6,011 bases of DNA, taken from the NCBI GenBank assembly GCA_016870425.1, contig VGBQ01000151.1, positions 1 through 6,011 of the forward strand. The letters are read 5' to 3'. The translations under genes and the position numbers were made by a program. The DNA is from Actinomycetota bacterium (GTDB lineage: Bacteria; Actinomycetota; Actinomycetes; S36-B12). The notes under the pieces were generated by a model. The model was given only the letters and a program-made list of their open reading frames with translations. It had not been told where the DNA came from and searched no databases. Below, in pieces: positions 1 to 5,853 of this stretch (its first letter is position 1; every line of letters starts with the position of its first letter).

Positions 1-37
1 GCGCGTAGCGCAGCAGGCGCGGATCCACCGGTCTCAT
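1..37 (-). CDS. cydD: Start of probable cydD (ABC exporter subunit for cytochrome bd assembly), cut by window edge
   Basis: Only the first 12 codons are inside the window, reading MRPVDPRLLRYA on the minus strand. From memory, an M(K/R)P(V/I/L)DPRLLRYA opening is typical of actinobacterial CydD and of fused CydCD proteins. These are the transmembrane/ATPase exporters that move thiols (glutathione or cysteine in E. coli) to the outer side of the membrane and are needed for cytochrome bd maturation. The start is supported by a purine-rich GCAGGA about 7 nt upstream of the ATG. The position, 161 bp downstream of cydB on the same strand, fits a cydABDC order. The gene could encode separate CydD or a CydCD fusion; the window cannot distinguish them. 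The call rests on a short N-terminus plus context, so it is moderate. Confidence 0.6.
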   Translation of the reverse strand, partial: MRPVDPRLLRYA

Positions 38-107
38 GTCGTCATCCTGCCCGTCGTGTGGGTGCTGTGGTGATGGCGGTGTCGATAGGGCCGTGGAGAC
101 ACAAAGC

Positions 108-147
108 GGCGGGACGGCGCAGGTCCCCCCGGACGCGCCGTCCCGCC
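108..147 (-). terminator. Strong GC-rich hairpin between cydB and cydD (terminator or attenuator candidate)
   Basis: Bases 108-120 (GGCGGGACGGCGC) and 135-147 (GCGCCGTCCCGCC) are perfect reverse complements, giving a 13-bp stem. Inside it GTCC (123-126) can pair with GGAC (131-134) after a 2-nt bulge, leaving a 4-nt loop. The hairpin starts about 51 nt after the cydB stop. On the minus strand it is followed only by a weak T-containing stretch (GCTTTGTGT), so it is not a textbook intrinsic terminator. Actinobacteria often use GC-rich hairpins without a long U-tract. It could end the cydAB transcript, lower read-through into cydD, or protect the cydAB mRNA 3' end. Confidence 0.6.
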
Positions 148-198
148 ATTTGGCCCGACGATGGGCGCCCGAGAAGGCTCACCATCGGGTGTCTGGTG

Positions 199-1287
199 TC
201 ATCCCTGCGATGCTCCCGCGAATCGGTCGTCCGCGCGACCAGTTTGCGGCTCCGGCGGGATCATCGAGGTGCTGATCCGCTTGCGGAAGACCCAGTAGGT
301 CCAGCCCTGGTAGATAAGCACGATGGGCGTCATGATGACCGCCACCCATGTCATCACCGTGAGCGTGTACTCCTGGGAGGACGCGTTGTAGACGGTGAGG
401 TTGTACGCGGCGTCGATAGAGCTGACCATCACGTTGGGCCACAGGCCGACGAAGAGCGAGAAGACGGCCAGGGCAATCGTGAGCGACGTGAGGATGAAGG
501 CCCAGCCATCGCGCCCGCGCCACGTCGCGGCGAGCGCGCCGAGGAAGGCCACCGCGGCGAGCAGCACCATCGGGAGCGTCACGACGACGCGACCGGAGTA
601 CAGCTGTGCCCACAGCAGGGCCACGACCGCGACCAGCGCGGCGACGACCCCGACCCGCAGGGCGGCCTTGCGAGCGGCCTCGCGCATCTCGCCCTTGGTC
701 TTGAGTGCGAGGAAGATCGCGCCATGCGTCGTGAAGACCAGCAGGGTCATCACACCGAGGGTGAGTGAGAAGGGGTTGAGCAGGTCGAAGAACGTGCCTG
801 TGTAGTTGAGGGAGTTGGCCTCGCCCGGGAGAGTGGTCTCGATCGGGGAGATCGGGGAGCCGCCGACGACATTGCCGAAGGCGACGCCGAAGAGCGTGGC
901 CGGGATGACCGAGCCGACGAAGATCGCCGCATCCCAGCGCTTGCGCCACCTCGCGTCATCGCGCTTGCCGCGGTACTCGAAGGCGACGCCGCGCAGGATG
1001 AGCGCGAGGAGGATGAGGAAGAGCGCGAGGTAGTAGCCGCTGAACATCGTGGCGTACCAGAGCGGGAAGGCCGCGAAGGTCGCACCGCCGGCGACGAGCA
1101 GCCACACCTCATTGCCGTCCCAGACCGGCCCGATCGTGTTGATCATGACGCGGCGGCGCAACTCGTCCTTGCCCAGGAAGGGAAGGAGCACGCCCACGCC
1201 CTGGTCGAAGCCGTCGAGGATGAAGTAGCCCACCCACAGGATCGCGATAAGCCCGAACCAGATGAGTACGAGGGTGTCGATAGTCAT
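199..1287 (-). CDS. cydB: Cytochrome bd quinol oxidase subunit II, CydB
   Basis: Subunit II of cytochrome bd oxidase, an integral membrane protein that pairs with CydA and stabilises the haem-bearing oxidase. The complex oxidises quinol and reduces O2 to water with high affinity, without pumping protons. The 362-aa product has the family hallmarks: DGFDQGVG at residues 25-32, the GPVWDGNEVW block at 53-62, GGATFAAFP at 67-75, an RGVAFEYR segment near 99-106, LWPN at 282-285, and a C-terminal YNASSQEYTL block at 300-309 followed by a last membrane helix and a basic YWVFRKR tail. Length and hydrophobic pattern fit a complete, intact CydB with about nine helices. The ATG at 1287 lies 17 nt after the cydA stop, so the two are one operon; only a weak purine-rich sequence (GGACGGAT) precedes the start. 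The polar last ~20 residues are a variable tail. Confidence 0.97.
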   Translation of the reverse strand: MTIDTLVLIWFGLIAILWVGYFILDGFDQGVGVLLPFLGKDELRRRVMINTIGPVWDGNEVWLLVAGGATFAAFPLWYATMFSGYYLALFLILLALILRGVAFEYRGKRDDARWRKRWDAAIFVGSVIPATLFGVAFGNVVGGSPISPIETTLPGEANSLNYTGTFFDLLNPFSLTLGVMTLLVFTTHGAIFLALKTKGEMREAARKAALRVGVVAALVAVVALLWAQLYSGRVVVTLPMVLLAAVAFLGALAATWRGRDGWAFILTSLTIALAVFSLFVGLWPNVMVSSIDAAYNLTVYNASSQEYTLTVMTWVAVIMTPIVLIYQGWTYWVFRKRISTSMIPPEPQTGRADDRFAGASQG

Positions 1288-1304
1288 GTCTGCATCCGTC
1301 CGGT

Positions 1305-2747
1305 CTAGTAGGCGAAGTAGAGCTCTTTGTCGGCGTCGGACTTCTCCGCGGCGACAGCATCGGCATAGGGGTCCGCGACGACGTCCTCAGGAGCGCCGCG
1401 TCGGATGTACACGAGGAGCAACTTGACCTCGATGATGGCGAGAATGAGGTAGACCAGCGTGAAGCCGAGCATGGTGATCCAGACCTCCGTGGCGCTCACC
1501 AGCGGTGAGACAGCATCGGCGGTCTGCTGCAGGCCGAAGACGATCCAGGGCTGGCGACCCATCTCGGTGAAGATCCAGCCGAAAGAATTGCCCAGTAGCG
1601 GGAAGAGCACGAGCACGGTGGCGAACGCCGTGTAGATCTTGGCCAGTCTCGTCCCTTCCTCAGGCTGCCTCTTGCGCCGGAAGACCCACAGGGACCACAG
1701 CGCGAAGACCGCCGCGATCATGCCCAGCCCGATCATGAGGCGGAAACTCCAGTAGGTGATCGGCACGTAGGGCACGTAGTTGCCCGGCCCGTACGTCGCG
1801 ACGTACTCCTCCTGAAGGTTGTTGATGCCCTGTACCTCGGCGCCGAAGCTGCCGGTCGCCATCCAGGACAGCAGGCCGGGCACCTCAATGAGGTGCGTCG
1901 CTTCGCTGCCGGAGAGGTCGCCGACGCTGAGGATGGAGAAGGGTGCGTCAGATGAGGTCTCGTAGAGCGCTTCGGCGGCGGCCATCTTCATGGGCTGCTG
2001 CTGCACCATGATCTTGGCGTCCATATCACCCGTGATCGCGAGGCCGACGGCAGCGAGCAGGATCACCACGGAGCTCGCCTTGACCGCGGGCCGGAAGACC
2101 TCGGCCTGCTTGCCCTTCATGAGCTTGTATCCGCCGATCGCCGCCACGGCCGCGCCAGCGGTCATGAAGCAGGCGAAGATCGTGTGGAAGAAGGCAATGA
2201 CCGCGGTGTTTTGGAAGAGCACCTCAGTGATGCTCGTCAGCACCGCGCGACCGGTCTCGGGGTCGATCACGTAGCCGACCGGATGCTGCATCCAGGCGTT
2301 AGCCGCGAGGATGAAGTACGCCGAGATGAGCGTGCCGAAGGCTGCCGCCCAGATCGTGGCGAGGTGGAGCTTCTTGGGCAGGCGATCCCAGCCGAAGATC
2401 CACAGTCCGAGGAACGTCGATTCGAGGAAGAAGGCGAGGAGGCCCTCCATCGCGAGCGGCGCGCCGAAGACATCGCCGACGAAGCGGCTGTAGACGCTCC
2501 AGTTCATGCCGAACTGGAACTCCTGCACGATGCCCGTGACCACGCCCATGGCGAAGTTGATGAGGAAGAGCTTCCCGAAGAACTTCGTGAGCTGCAGATA
2601 GCGCGGGTTGCCGGTGCGGACCCAGGCCGTCTGGAATCCGGCGACGAAGAATGCTCCGCCGATGGTGAGGGGGACAAAGAGGAAGTGGTAGACGGTCGTA
2701 ATGCCGAACTGCCACCGCGCAAGGTCAAGGGCTTCCATGAGCCCCAT
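1305..2747 (-). CDS. cydA: Cytochrome bd quinol oxidase subunit I, CydA (short Q-loop type)
   Basis: The catalytic haem subunit of cytochrome bd oxidase, 480 aa and complete. The key residues can be matched to E. coli CydA: H21 (E. coli H19, high-spin haem ligand), E101 and E109 in EGLLAFFLEST (E99 and E107), H188 in FFHTIFACFM (H186, haem b558), M338 in YWSFRLMIGLG (M393, b558), and E395/R398 in TEMGRQPW (E445/R448). The quinol-loop residues K254 and E259 in QQQPMKMAAAEA correspond to K252 and E257. The loop between E259 and M338 is about 57 residues shorter than in E. coli, so this is the short-loop subfamily usual in Actinobacteria and Firmicutes. The ATG at 2747 is supported by GGAGG (2753-2757) five bases upstream. 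The acidic C-terminus ending KELYFAY is cytoplasmic. It heads the operon and is probably controlled by the DosR-like palindrome about 56 bp upstream of its start. Confidence 0.98.
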   Translation of the reverse strand: MGLMEALDLARWQFGITTVYHFLFVPLTIGGAFFVAGFQTAWVRTGNPRYLQLTKFFGKLFLINFAMGVVTGIVQEFQFGMNWSVYSRFVGDVFGAPLAMEGLLAFFLESTFLGLWIFGWDRLPKKLHLATIWAAAFGTLISAYFILAANAWMQHPVGYVIDPETGRAVLTSITEVLFQNTAVIAFFHTIFACFMTAGAAVAAIGGYKLMKGKQAEVFRPAVKASSVVILLAAVGLAITGDMDAKIMVQQQPMKMAAAEALYETSSDAPFSILSVGDLSGSEATHLIEVPGLLSWMATGSFGAEVQGINNLQEEYVATYGPGNYVPYVPITYWSFRLMIGLGMIAAVFALWSLWVFRRKRQPEEGTRLAKIYTAFATVLVLFPLLGNSFGWIFTEMGRQPWIVFGLQQTADAVSPLVSATEVWITMLGFTLVYLILAIIEVKLLLVYIRRGAPEDVVADPYADAVAAEKSDADKELYFAY

Positions 2748-2752
2748 GGTGT

Positions 2753-2757
2753 CCTCC
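2753..2757 (-). promoter_or_regulatory. Ribosome-binding site of cydA
   Basis: GGAGG on the minus strand, separated by five bases (ACACC) from the ATG at 2747. It decides between M1 at 2747 and the in-frame M4 at 2738, favouring the longer protein. Confidence 0.8.
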
Positions 2758-2795
2758 GAACGGTCAGGCTGCTCCCGGCTTCAGTCCGCATTGAG

Positions 2796-2811
2796 CGGGA
2801 CTTAAGTCCCG
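2796..2811. promoter_or_regulatory. DosR/DevR-like operator palindrome in the cydA / transporter divergent promoter
   Basis: CGGGACTTAAGTCCCG is a perfect 16-bp palindrome. Its 14-bp core GGGACTTAAGTCCC matches every position of the core of the mycobacterial DosR (DevR) consensus TTSGGGACTWWAGTCCCSAA; including flanks, 17 of 20 positions agree. DosR is the response regulator of the hypoxia/NO/CO dormancy regulon. The centre (2803.5) is about 56 bp upstream of the cydA ATG. If it sat at the usual activator position near -42, transcription would start near 2761 and leave a short leader containing the SD. No good -10 box is seen at that spot, which would suit an activator-dependent promoter. Seen directly: the palindrome and its match. 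Inferred: the regulator and the target gene. It lies only about 29 bp before the divergent transporter ATG, where binding would more likely block than activate. Confidence 0.75.
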
Positions 2812-2816
2812 AGTTG

Positions 2817-2822
2817 TAGAGT
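2817..2822 (+). promoter_or_regulatory. Possible -10 element for the EamA transporter gene
   Basis: TAGAGT at 2817-2822 fits the loose actinobacterial TANNNT pattern. It would place the transcription start within a few bases of ATG 2833, agreeing with the absence of a Shine-Dalgarno sequence (leaderless mRNA). The DosR-like palindrome sits directly upstream, overlapping the expected -35/spacer region. This is a weak pattern match only. Confidence 0.25.
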
Positions 2823-2832
2823 CCGCTGGGCC

Positions 2833-3775
2833 ATGGCGACGTCATCCCTACCGCGCGTGACCTCGGGTCCGCTGCTGTGGCTCAACCTGGTCATCGTCTG
2901 GATCGTGTGGGGTTCGACGTACATCGGGATCCTCTTCGCCACCGAGACGATCCCGCCCTTCCTGGCCATGGGCACACGATTCCTGGCGGCCTTCGCGATC
3001 ATGGTGGTCATCACCGGCTTCGCGCGGGGCTGGTCGGCACTGCGCGTCACCCGGCGCGAGTTCGCCAGCGCGAGCTTCATGGGCGTGGCGCTGCTCGGCG
3101 TGGGGCTCGGGACGGTCGGACTGGCCAAGGATGGCCCTCATCATCGCCTCGACCCCGCTCACCATCGTCATCTGGCGCGTCATCACGCGCGACCGCCCCG
3201 CGCCACTCACCCTTGTCGGCGTGGTCGTGGGCCTGGCTGGCATCGGCTGGATGCTCCTTCCCGGCGGCACCCGGCCGGTCTCCGGCACCGATGGCGATGT
3301 CGTCTTCTGGAGCCTGATGATCCTGCTGTCGAGCACCGTCTGGGCGACGACGAGTTTCTTCTCCGTGCGGCTGCCCAAGCCCGCCGACTCCTTCACGCTG
3401 ACGACGTACGAACTCCTTAGCGGAGGAGTCGCCCTCACCGCGGTCGGACTTGTCGTCGGCGAGCGCATCGAGGTGTCGGCCATCAGCGGTCGCTCCTGGG
3501 CGGGCTGGATCTTCCTCGTCACCGCAGGCTCTGTGATCGCCTTCAGTGCCTACACCTGGCTGATCAACAACGCGCCCATCTCACTGGCTTCGACGTACGC
3601 CTATGTGAATCCCGCCGTCGCCGTCGTGCTCGGACTGCTTCTCTACGCCGAGGTGCTCACCAGCGATGTGGTCATCGGACTCACCGTCGTCCTCGGCGGC
3701 GTCATCCTCGTCGTGAGTGGGGAGTCGCTGCGCTCACGCAGCACCCGCCCCGTGCCCGAGACCGAGGTGACCTGA
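2833..3775 (+). pseudogene. EamA/DMT-family transporter, frameshifted
   Basis: A ten-helix drug/metabolite-type transporter (two EamA repeats) split over two frames. The first frame starts at ATG 2833 and encodes residues 1-99, with TM1 carrying the family signature WGSTYIGI (26-33), TM2 (about 43-62) and TM3 ending in VGLGTVGLAK. It then runs out of frame to a stop at 3418-3420. Recognisable sequence resumes in the +1 frame from about 3131 (MALIIASTPLTIVIWRV) and continues to the TGA at 3773-3775. This part includes the second repeat (VFWSLMILLSSTVWATTSFF) and the conserved YVNPAVAVVLGLLLYAE segment. Together they give about 313 codons, near the normal ~300. Substrate unknown; relatives export amino acids or metabolites. 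No Shine-Dalgarno precedes ATG 2833, so a leaderless transcript is possible. The 214-aa downstream frame has its own ATG at 3131 but no clear ribosome site. Likely a recent pseudogene, or a sequence/assembly error. Confidence 0.75.
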
Positions 3776-3793
3776 CCCAACCTGCGCGATCAC

Positions 3794-3822
3794 CAGACAC
3801 GATCGGGGTCCTGCGACATACT
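3794..3822 (+). promoter_or_regulatory. Possible promoter of the 165-aa secreted protein gene
   Basis: CAGACA (3794-3799) and CATACT (3817-3822) are separated by 17 bp, and each agrees with the sigma-70-type consensus at several positions. The gene's ATG follows 31 bases after the -10. The truncated paralogue has a similar CATAGT at 5818-5823, at almost the same distance (36 versus 37 nt from hexamer start to ATG), which mildly supports the -10 call. The 78-bp gap after the transporter stop shows no terminator hairpin. Confidence 0.3.
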
Positions 3823-3843
3823 GCGAGCCCGAGCCTGTCTCCC

Positions 3844-3849
3844 GAGGAG
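3844..3849 (+). promoter_or_regulatory. Ribosome-binding site of the 165-aa secreted protein gene
   Basis: GAGGAG ends four bases before ATG 3854. The surrounding CCCGAGGAG-N-GCCATG is repeated at the paralogue start (5841-5856), so the 5' untranslated end is conserved together with the protein. Confidence 0.8.
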
Positions 3850-3853
3850 CGCC

Positions 3854-4351
3854 ATGACATCGACCATCAAGCGCCTTGTCGGCGCACTCTCCGCCGTCGC
3901 CTTCACAGCGGGCGCCGCACTGATCGTCGCGCCAGCCGCTCAGGCCGATGGCGGCTACTACGGGGCCTGGACCCTGGAGGCCTTCAAGATCAACGGCGAC
4001 AGGATCAACTGCCCCGGCACGCTGCCCTTCCCACCCCCGGCGCCCCCCATCTCGTGCACGGCGGGCGAGATCCTCCAACTGCGAAGCGACTACACCTACA
4101 AGTCGACCCTGGATGTCTTCAAGGGCGCCATGGGCAAGGGGAGTTTCGAGGTCATCAAGTTTGCCAACAGCAATCACAAGACGATCGTCTTCGACTCCAA
4201 TCTCGACACGGATAATCCCCGCGCCTACCGCATGAAGCTGCAGGGCACGGGCGCGGGTGCGCCCAAGAAGATGGTCATCTTGCTCGCCTACAACACGCCT
4301 TCCGGCGGACAGACCAAGGTCTCCATGATCTTGCGTCGCGACGCGACGTAG
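3854..4351 (+). CDS. Secreted protein of unknown function, possible small beta-barrel (lipocalin-like)
   Basis: A 165-aa protein that I cannot assign to a named family. Residues 1-31 form a clear Sec signal peptide: a TIKR basic start, a hydrophobic core rich in A, L and V, and an APAAQA cleavage site before DGGYYG. The mature part (~134 aa) begins YYGAWTLEAFKINGD, a GxWxL..G opening like that of lipocalin-type barrels. Two cysteines, C53 and C68, flank a proline-rich loop (TLPFPPPAPPIS) and could form a disulphide. The rest alternates short beta-like segments and charged turns (SDYTYKSTLDVF, GSFEVIKF, KTIVFDSN, AYRMKLQG, KKMVILLAY, KVSMILRR), as in an eight-strand barrel. That fold is an inference from pattern only. 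A GAGGAG ribosome site supports the start. A paralogue begins at 5854. The gene converges with the 446-aa secreted protein gene 26 bp away, without a clear terminator between them. A binding or cell-envelope role is possible but unproven. Confidence 0.85.
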   Translation: MTSTIKRLVGALSAVAFTAGAALIVAPAAQADGGYYGAWTLEAFKINGDRINCPGTLPFPPPAPPISCTAGEILQLRSDYTYKSTLDVFKGAMGKGSFEVIKFANSNHKTIVFDSNLDTDNPRAYRMKLQGTGAGAPKKMVILLAYNTPSGGQTKVSMILRRDAT

Positions 4352-4377
4352 GAATCCTTCCGTCCCCGAATTGGCCG

Positions 4378-5718
4378 CTAGCGCAGGCAGCCAGCGACGC
4401 CGGACTTGAGGAAGGTCTTGATCGAGCACATGCCGATCTGCGGGTAGTAGCGGCCCATGGTGGTCTGGGCCGCCGCCGGATCACCCGTCGTGGGGATATT
4501 CGTCGCCGACTGGGCAAAGCTCGGATTCGGCAGCATATTGCGGAAGGCGAGCAGCTCCTGCGTCGTGCCGTAGCGCGGTGACATCGGGAGCCAGGTCGTG
4601 GCCGACATGCGGCTTAGCCGTTTGCCTATGGCCTTCTTGTCAGCGGGGAAGCTCAGCACGAGCGTCGCCGTACCCGACGGCGAAAGGGATGTCGTCGTGT
4701 CGTTGGTGCAGCCGACAACCTTCTTGCCCTTCCCGCCCACAACCGTCTCGACAGCGGGGAACGGCGCCTTGTGGACGTAGTTGCAGATCGACCAGTAGCG
4801 CAACTGCTTCCCACCCGGCCAGACCTCGGGGGATTCGCCCGAACTCGTCGTCGGCATCACGGCCCGCGCGACGACCACCTTGCCCTGCTTGGGGGTGTAG
4901 AGAGCGCCGATGTAGGCGCTGTTGGCGTTGGGGAAGGGAGTCGCCCCGGAGCCCACCTTGAAGAACTCAAGGTCGGGTGGGCAGGTGTCGCCGCAGTCGG
5001 CGTTCGCAGGTGTGTTGCGTGACTTCAAGGCCTTGACCAGGGCCTTGCCGTCCTTCGTCGCGGCCAGGACCTTGCGCTGCTTCGGAGAGCACGGCTCAAG
5101 GTTGCGGATGCTGCCGTCACCGTCCGTGATGGTGACCTCGGGAAGGACTCCGCGCAGCGCCGCGAATCCATCAGCGGGCAGGTAGACCCGGATCATCAAG
5201 AAGGCCGTGGTCGCCGGGATCTCCGGGATCAACGGCTTGACCGTGCCCTGCGGGGACAGGGGCAGTTGATTCGTCGCTCCGGGGATGGGCTCGTCAGACA
5301 GCGTCACCGTCCAGTTGCCACCGGGTTCCCCGGGGGCATCCCACGGATTCGTCGCACCCGCGTCGGCCACGATCTCGTAGTCGGCGATCGCGGACTCCTG
5401 ACCCCCTGCTGATGCGAAGAGTTGCGCATCGGCGCCATAGGCCTGAATGGCAAAATAGCGGGCGTCAAGGTAGGTGCCATTGACATCGATGCGCTCGGCT
5501 TCGTCGGTGAGGTAGGGCATCGTCCAGTACGCCGCGGCCGTGTCGGGGTAGAGCACATTCGTCGTCGACATCGACGTCTCCACCCACCACGCGCACTCCG
5601 CCGTGGCCCTGACCGTCTGGTCCGCTGGGGGGCCGGAGAAGCCCAGCGCGCTAGGCGACGCCGCCAGGAGCGCAAGGGCAAGCAGACTTGACGTGACGAG
5701 CCGCAGGCGGGAGATCAT
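4378..5718 (-). CDS. Secreted cysteine-containing protein of unknown function
   Basis: A 446-aa exported protein. Residues 1-26 are a signal peptide: MISRLRL basic start, the core SSLLALALLAA, and cleavage after SALG. The mature protein has eight cysteines (C42, C210, C242, C246, C312, C337, C431, C444), enough for four disulphides, and no further membrane helix. The N-terminal half has a recognisable pattern: NVLYPDTAAAYW (54-65), a strand-rich NGTYLDARYFAIQAYG (80-95), then ADYEIVADAGATNPWD (112-127) and an AFLMIRVYLPADG block (172-184). From memory, this resembles an unnamed family of hypothetical proteins in Actinobacteria and other bacteria with a YPD..A.YW...ARY.....Y arrangement; no function is known to me. 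Residues 211-233 are rich in Lys/Arg. The C-terminal half (about 250-446) is less familiar. The ATG at 5718 lacks a convincing Shine-Dalgarno. It lies between two genes of one secreted family, so a shared envelope or extracellular role is plausible. Confidence 0.85.
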   Translation of the reverse strand: MISRLRLVTSSLLALALLAASPSALGFSGPPADQTVRATAECAWWVETSMSTTNVLYPDTAAAYWTMPYLTDEAERIDVNGTYLDARYFAIQAYGADAQLFASAGGQESAIADYEIVADAGATNPWDAPGEPGGNWTVTLSDEPIPGATNQLPLSPQGTVKPLIPEIPATTAFLMIRVYLPADGFAALRGVLPEVTITDGDGSIRNLEPCSPKQRKVLAATKDGKALVKALKSRNTPANADCGDTCPPDLEFFKVGSGATPFPNANSAYIGALYTPKQGKVVVARAVMPTTSSGESPEVWPGGKQLRYWSICNYVHKAPFPAVETVVGGKGKKVVGCTNDTTTSLSPSGTATLVLSFPADKKAIGKRLSRMSATTWLPMSPRYGTTQELLAFRNMLPNPSFAQSATNIPTTGDPAAAQTTMGRYYPQIGMCSIKTFLKSGVAGCLR

Positions 5719-5758
5719 GGGCGGACGTTAGCCCTGCTCGGCGTAGATCGCTCGTCCA

Positions 5759-5775
5759 ATGAACTGAGTGTTCAT
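5759..5775. promoter_or_regulatory. Inverted repeat ATGAAC-N5-GTTCAT, candidate operator in a divergent promoter region
   Basis: ATGAAC (5759-5764) and GTTCAT (5770-5775) are perfect reverse complements separated by TGAGT. The site lies 41 bp upstream of the 446-aa protein's ATG and 79 bp upstream of the divergent paralogue's ATG, where a repressor could control either gene. The centre-to-centre geometry does not fit LexA (N4 spacing) or Rex. A 6-bp arm repeat can occur by chance, so confidence is low. Confidence 0.3.
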
Positions 5776-5817
5776 CCGGGATTCGGCCATATCGGCCCGA
5801 CCGGGTCCACCATGACC

Positions 5818-5823
5818 CATAGT
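5818..5823 (+). promoter_or_regulatory. Possible -10 element of the truncated secreted paralogue gene
   Basis: CATAGT, matching the CATACT seen at 3817-3822 before the related gene, at nearly the same distance from the start codon. No convincing -35 hexamer is seen at 17-18 bp upstream. A small hairpin GGGTC (5803-5807) / GACCC (5814-5818) overlaps its left edge. Confidence 0.2.
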
Positions 5824-5853
5824 GGACGCCACGGACTACCCCCGAGGAGAGCC

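Noticed and set aside
58..768. Long plus-strand open frame (236 codons) antisense to cydB
   Set aside because: It lies opposite an unmistakable cydB, its product is a low-complexity mix of R, H, D, E and G, and no family pattern is seen. This is the usual shadow frame in GC-rich DNA.
2184..2819. Plus-strand open frame (211 codons) antisense to cydA
   Set aside because: Its highly charged E/R/D composition arises from the complement of cydA codons; it has no domain pattern, and cydA is certain.
3100..3140. Programmed ribosomal frameshift in the transporter
   Set aside because: No slippery heptamer, stimulatory hairpin or overlapping stop is visible at the junction, and expected linker residues are missing. 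A deletion explains it better.
2848..3522. Minus-strand open frame (224 codons) opposite the transporter
   Set aside because: It covers the frame-break point, so I considered whether it might be the real gene. The plus-strand frames carry clear EamA signatures and this one shows none.
4333..4344. Palindrome GCGTCGCGACGC near the end of the 165-aa gene
   Set aside because: It is within coding sequence and alternates G/C-rich Arg/Asp codons; as a hairpin it would have only four stem pairs, too weak for a terminator.
5759..5775. LexA/SOS box or Rex site
   Set aside because: GAAC and GTTC arms recall the actinobacterial SOS box, but the spacing is five bases rather than four. The Rex half-site TGTGAA is absent.
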